DNA of 64,000 bases from Intrasporangium calvum (lineage in GTDB: Bacteria > Actinomycetota > Actinomycetes > Actinomycetales > Dermatophilaceae), in assembly GCF_028446585.1 (NCBI RefSeq), contig NZ_JAPFQL010000020.1:1-64000 (forward strand), read 5' to 3'. Position numbers and translations under genes: made by a program. A model generated the notes under the pieces. That model saw only the letters and a program-made list of their open reading frames with translations. It had not been told where the DNA came from and made no database searches. This document shows, piece after piece, positions 62,013 to 64,000 of the stretch; the first letter of the stretch is position 1; each line of letters begins with the position of its first letter.

Positions 62013-63281
62013 GTGATCGAGGTCGTCGGAGTTGCTGCTGAGGGTGTGGTGTCGCTGCCACCCGAGTCGCGGGCGGTGCTCGACGACGCCGAGGTCGTGC
62101 TCGGGGGACCCCGTCACCTGGCGATGCTGGAGGAGCGTCCGGGACGCGAGCTCATTCCCTGGCCCTCCCCACTGAAGGCGAACCTGGCTGCTGCGCTGGC
62201 CATGGTCGCCGGCCGGCGGGTCGCGGTGCTCGCGAGTGGCGACCCGCTCCTCTCCGGTGTGGGGGCCACGCTCGTCGAGCTCCTCGGCCCGGACGCAGTC
62301 ACCATTCGTCCGGCGGTGTCCTCGGTGGCCCTGGCCCGCGCGGAGATGCGTTGGAGCGCAGAGGACTCCGACGTGGTGACTCTCGTCGGTCGTCGTTATG
62401 ACAGCCTCCGTCGGCACCTGTCCCCGCGGGCCAGACTCATCACGCTCACGTCGGGCGACGACGCCCCGGCACGGGTGTGCGAGGTGCTCACCGAGGAGGG
62501 CTACGGAGCCAGCCGCGTCACGGTGCTCGGGGACCTGGGCACCCCCAAGCAGTCCCGCATCGAGGGCATCGCGGACGACTGGGACGAGGGCGCCGCGCCG
62601 CGCCTCCACCTCATGTGCATCGAGTGCCTCCCCGACCCGGGATCGGTGTCGCGCTCGACCGCGCCGGGACTCGACGACGCGGCCTTCGACCACGACGGAC
62701 AGCTGACCAAGCGGATCCTGCGCGCCGCCGCGCTCGCCCACCTCGCCCCACAGCCCGGCGACGTGATGTGGGACCTCGGGGCGGGGGCGGGTTCGATCGG
62801 CATCGAGTTCGCCAGGCAGCATCCGCGCAACCGCGTGCATGCCGTCGAGCGCGACCCGGAGCGAGCTGCCCGCATCCGCGCCAACGCGGACCGGCTCGGG
62901 GCGCCGGGCCTCGAGGTCGTCGTGGGCAGCTCCGCGGACGCCACCGGGGTCCTGCCCGCGCCCGATGCCGTCTTCATCGGCGGCGGCGCGAGCGGCGCCG
63001 TGATCCGGTCCGCCTGGTCGGTGCTCCGGCCCGGCGGCCGGATGGTGGTCCACGCGGTGACGGTCGAGACCGAGATGACGCTGCTCGCCGCGCACCGCCT
63101 CCATGGCGGCACGGTGAGCCGCATCTCCGTCGAGGACCTCGAGCCGATCGGCTCGTTCACCGGCTGGAAGCCGTCGCGGACCGTCACCCAGTGGGCCGCG
63201 ACCAAGCCGCGGCCGCACCCGGAACCGGAGGTCGGCTCGGAGGTCGGCTCGGAGGTCGGCTCGGAGGTCGACGGCTCGTGA
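62013..63281 (+). CDS. cobL: Precorrin-6Y C5,15-methyltransferase (decarboxylating)
   Basis: Two-domain SAM enzyme. The N-terminal CbiE-like domain (residues 1-195) has VIEVVGVAAEGVVSLPPESRAVLDDAEVVLGG, VAVLASGDPLLSGVGATL, SSVALARAEMRW; the C-terminal CbiT-like domain (220-400) has LTKRILRAAALAHLAPQPGDVMWDLGAGAGSIGIEFAR, VHAVERDPERAARIRANADRLG, DAVFIGGGASG. The last 17 residues are EVGS repeats encoded by 12-bp units (63228-63263). GTG 62013 is the family start. It overlaps cobM by 4 bp. Confidence 0.94.
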   Translation: MIEVVGVAAEGVVSLPPESRAVLDDAEVVLGGPRHLAMLEERPGRELIPWPSPLKANLAAALAMVAGRRVAVLASGDPLLSGVGATLVELLGPDAVTIRPAVSSVALARAEMRWSAEDSDVVTLVGRRYDSLRRHLSPRARLITLTSGDDAPARVCEVLTEEGYGASRVTVLGDLGTPKQSRIEGIADDWDEGAAPRLHLMCIECLPDPGSVSRSTAPGLDDAAFDHDGQLTKRILRAAALAHLAPQPGDVMWDLGAGAGSIGIEFARQHPRNRVHAVERDPERAARIRANADRLGAPGLEVVVGSSADATGVLPAPDAVFIGGGASGAVIRSAWSVLRPGGRMVVHAVTVETEMTLLAAHRLHGGTVSRISVEDLEPIGSFTGWKPSRTVTQWAATKPRPHPEPEVGSEVGSEVGSEVDGS

Positions 63282-64000
63282 CCGTCCACTTCATCGGTGC
63301 GGGGCCGGGCGCCGCCGACCTGCTGACACTGCGCGCCGTGCGGCTCCTGTCGGAGTCCCCGGTGTGTCTCTATGCGGGGACCTACATCGGCGACGAGGTG
63401 CTCGGGCACTGTCCGGACGGCGCGACACTCGTCGACACGGCCAACCTCCACCTCGACGACATCATCGCCCACTGCGTCGCGGCCCACGAGCGTGGCGAGG
63501 ACGTGGCCCGTCTCTGCTCTGGGGACCCGTCCCTCTACTCGGCCGTGGCGGAGCAGACCCGCCGTCTCGACCGGGCCGGCGTGCCCTGGGATGTCACACC
63601 CGGCGTCCCCGCGTATGCCGCCGCGGCCGCTCTGGTCGGCCGGGAGCTGACGGTGCCCGAGGTCGCCCAGACGGTCGTGCTCACGCGCGCCCAACGGGAC
63701 TCGACGAAGATGCCGGAGACCGAGTCGCTGGCGCACTTCGCCCGATCCCGCGCCACACTCGTGCTGCACCTGGCGATCCGGCGCACGCGTGAGCTGGCGG
63801 CGTCCCTCGTCGACGACTACGGCGCGGACTGTCCCGTCGTCGTCGTCGCCAACGCCGAGCAGCCGGACCAGCAGATCCTCCGGGGGACCCTGACCGACAT
63901 CGGAGCCCAGGTGGAGGCTGCGCAGCTGCGGCAGGCCGCCGTCATCATCGTGGGTTGGGCCCTGGCTGCAGAGGAGTTCGCGGAGTCGCACCTCTACGGG
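63278..64000 (+). CDS. cobM: Precorrin-4 C11-methyltransferase, cut by window edge
   Basis: SAM-dependent C-11 methylation of precorrin-4. The partial 241-residue protein has VHFIGAGPGAADLLTLRAVRLLSESPVCLYAGTYIGDEVL, VARLCSGDPSLYSAVAEQTRRLD, DVTPGVPAYAAAAALVGRELTVPEVAQTVVLTRAQRDSTKMPETESLAHFA, and ADCPVVVVANAEQPDQQILRGTL. GTG 63278 overlaps the cobL stop as GTGA. No stop is reached by 64000; only a few residues should be missing. Confidence 0.95.
   Translation, partial: MTVHFIGAGPGAADLLTLRAVRLLSESPVCLYAGTYIGDEVLGHCPDGATLVDTANLHLDDIIAHCVAAHERGEDVARLCSGDPSLYSAVAEQTRRLDRAGVPWDVTPGVPAYAAAAALVGRELTVPEVAQTVVLTRAQRDSTKMPETESLAHFARSRATLVLHLAIRRTRELAASLVDDYGADCPVVVVANAEQPDQQILRGTLTDIGAQVEAAQLRQAAVIIVGWALAAEEFAESHLYG

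Overview
This window is GC-rich actinobacterial DNA. High-GC codon third positions, GTG starts, AGGAGG-type ribosome binding sites, an aerobic cobalamin pathway of the mycobacterial type and a c-di-AMP riboswitch before an NlpC/P60 gene all fit. I infer a member of the Micrococcales (Intrasporangiaceae-like), but nothing here proves the genus.

Layout. 1-10 kb is core metabolism: serC (partial), a DUF559-type protein, citrate synthase, a pentapeptide protein, pdxH, a membrane protein, an MFS transporter, a DtxR-type regulator, then a c-di-AMP riboswitch and cell-wall hydrolase. 10-14 kb holds a DsbA/FrnE-like oxidoreductase and a partner-switching pair (STAS; MASE1-SpoIIE-HATPase). 13.8-19.4 kb is a probable copper module: SHOCT membrane protein, two-component system with a His-rich sensor loop, CsoR-like operator, P1B ATPase with a CPD motif, and CueP. 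19.5-24.3 kb has LysE, CYTH-CHAD, a NifX-like protein and an Eis-like acetyltransferase. 24.3-26.5 kb has cobIJ and cobH. 47.3-64 kb is the rest of the cobalamin cluster (cobG, cobN, cobF, cobQ, cobK, cobA, cobC, cobB, cobO, chlID, cobL, cobM) with two cobalamin riboswitches.

Between cobH and cobG lies about 20.7 kb of accessory DNA (about 26.6-47.2 kb). Its right part looks like a defence island: integrase and integrase fragment, HigBA, MntA-HepT (toxin interrupted by TAA exactly at its motif tyrosine), a PD-(D/E)XK nuclease divergent from a DUF262-DUF1524-RAMA-DUF4268 fusion, a HigB/HigA-ImmA pair, and a compact ubiquitin-like operon (Ubl, E1-like ThiF protein, DUF6527 zinc protein). cobG, cobH and cobIJ are contiguous in M. 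tuberculosis and keep the same strand and order here, so the accessory block appears to have split that unit.

The most unusual signal is a 15-bp dispersed repeat, GTATGCCGCTGGGCT. It has ten exact and four near copies, on both strands, between genes and inside genes in several reading frames. It is absent from the whole accessory block, so it acts as a marker of native DNA. The strongest system-level candidate is the ubiquitin-like operon at 45.1-47.0 kb.
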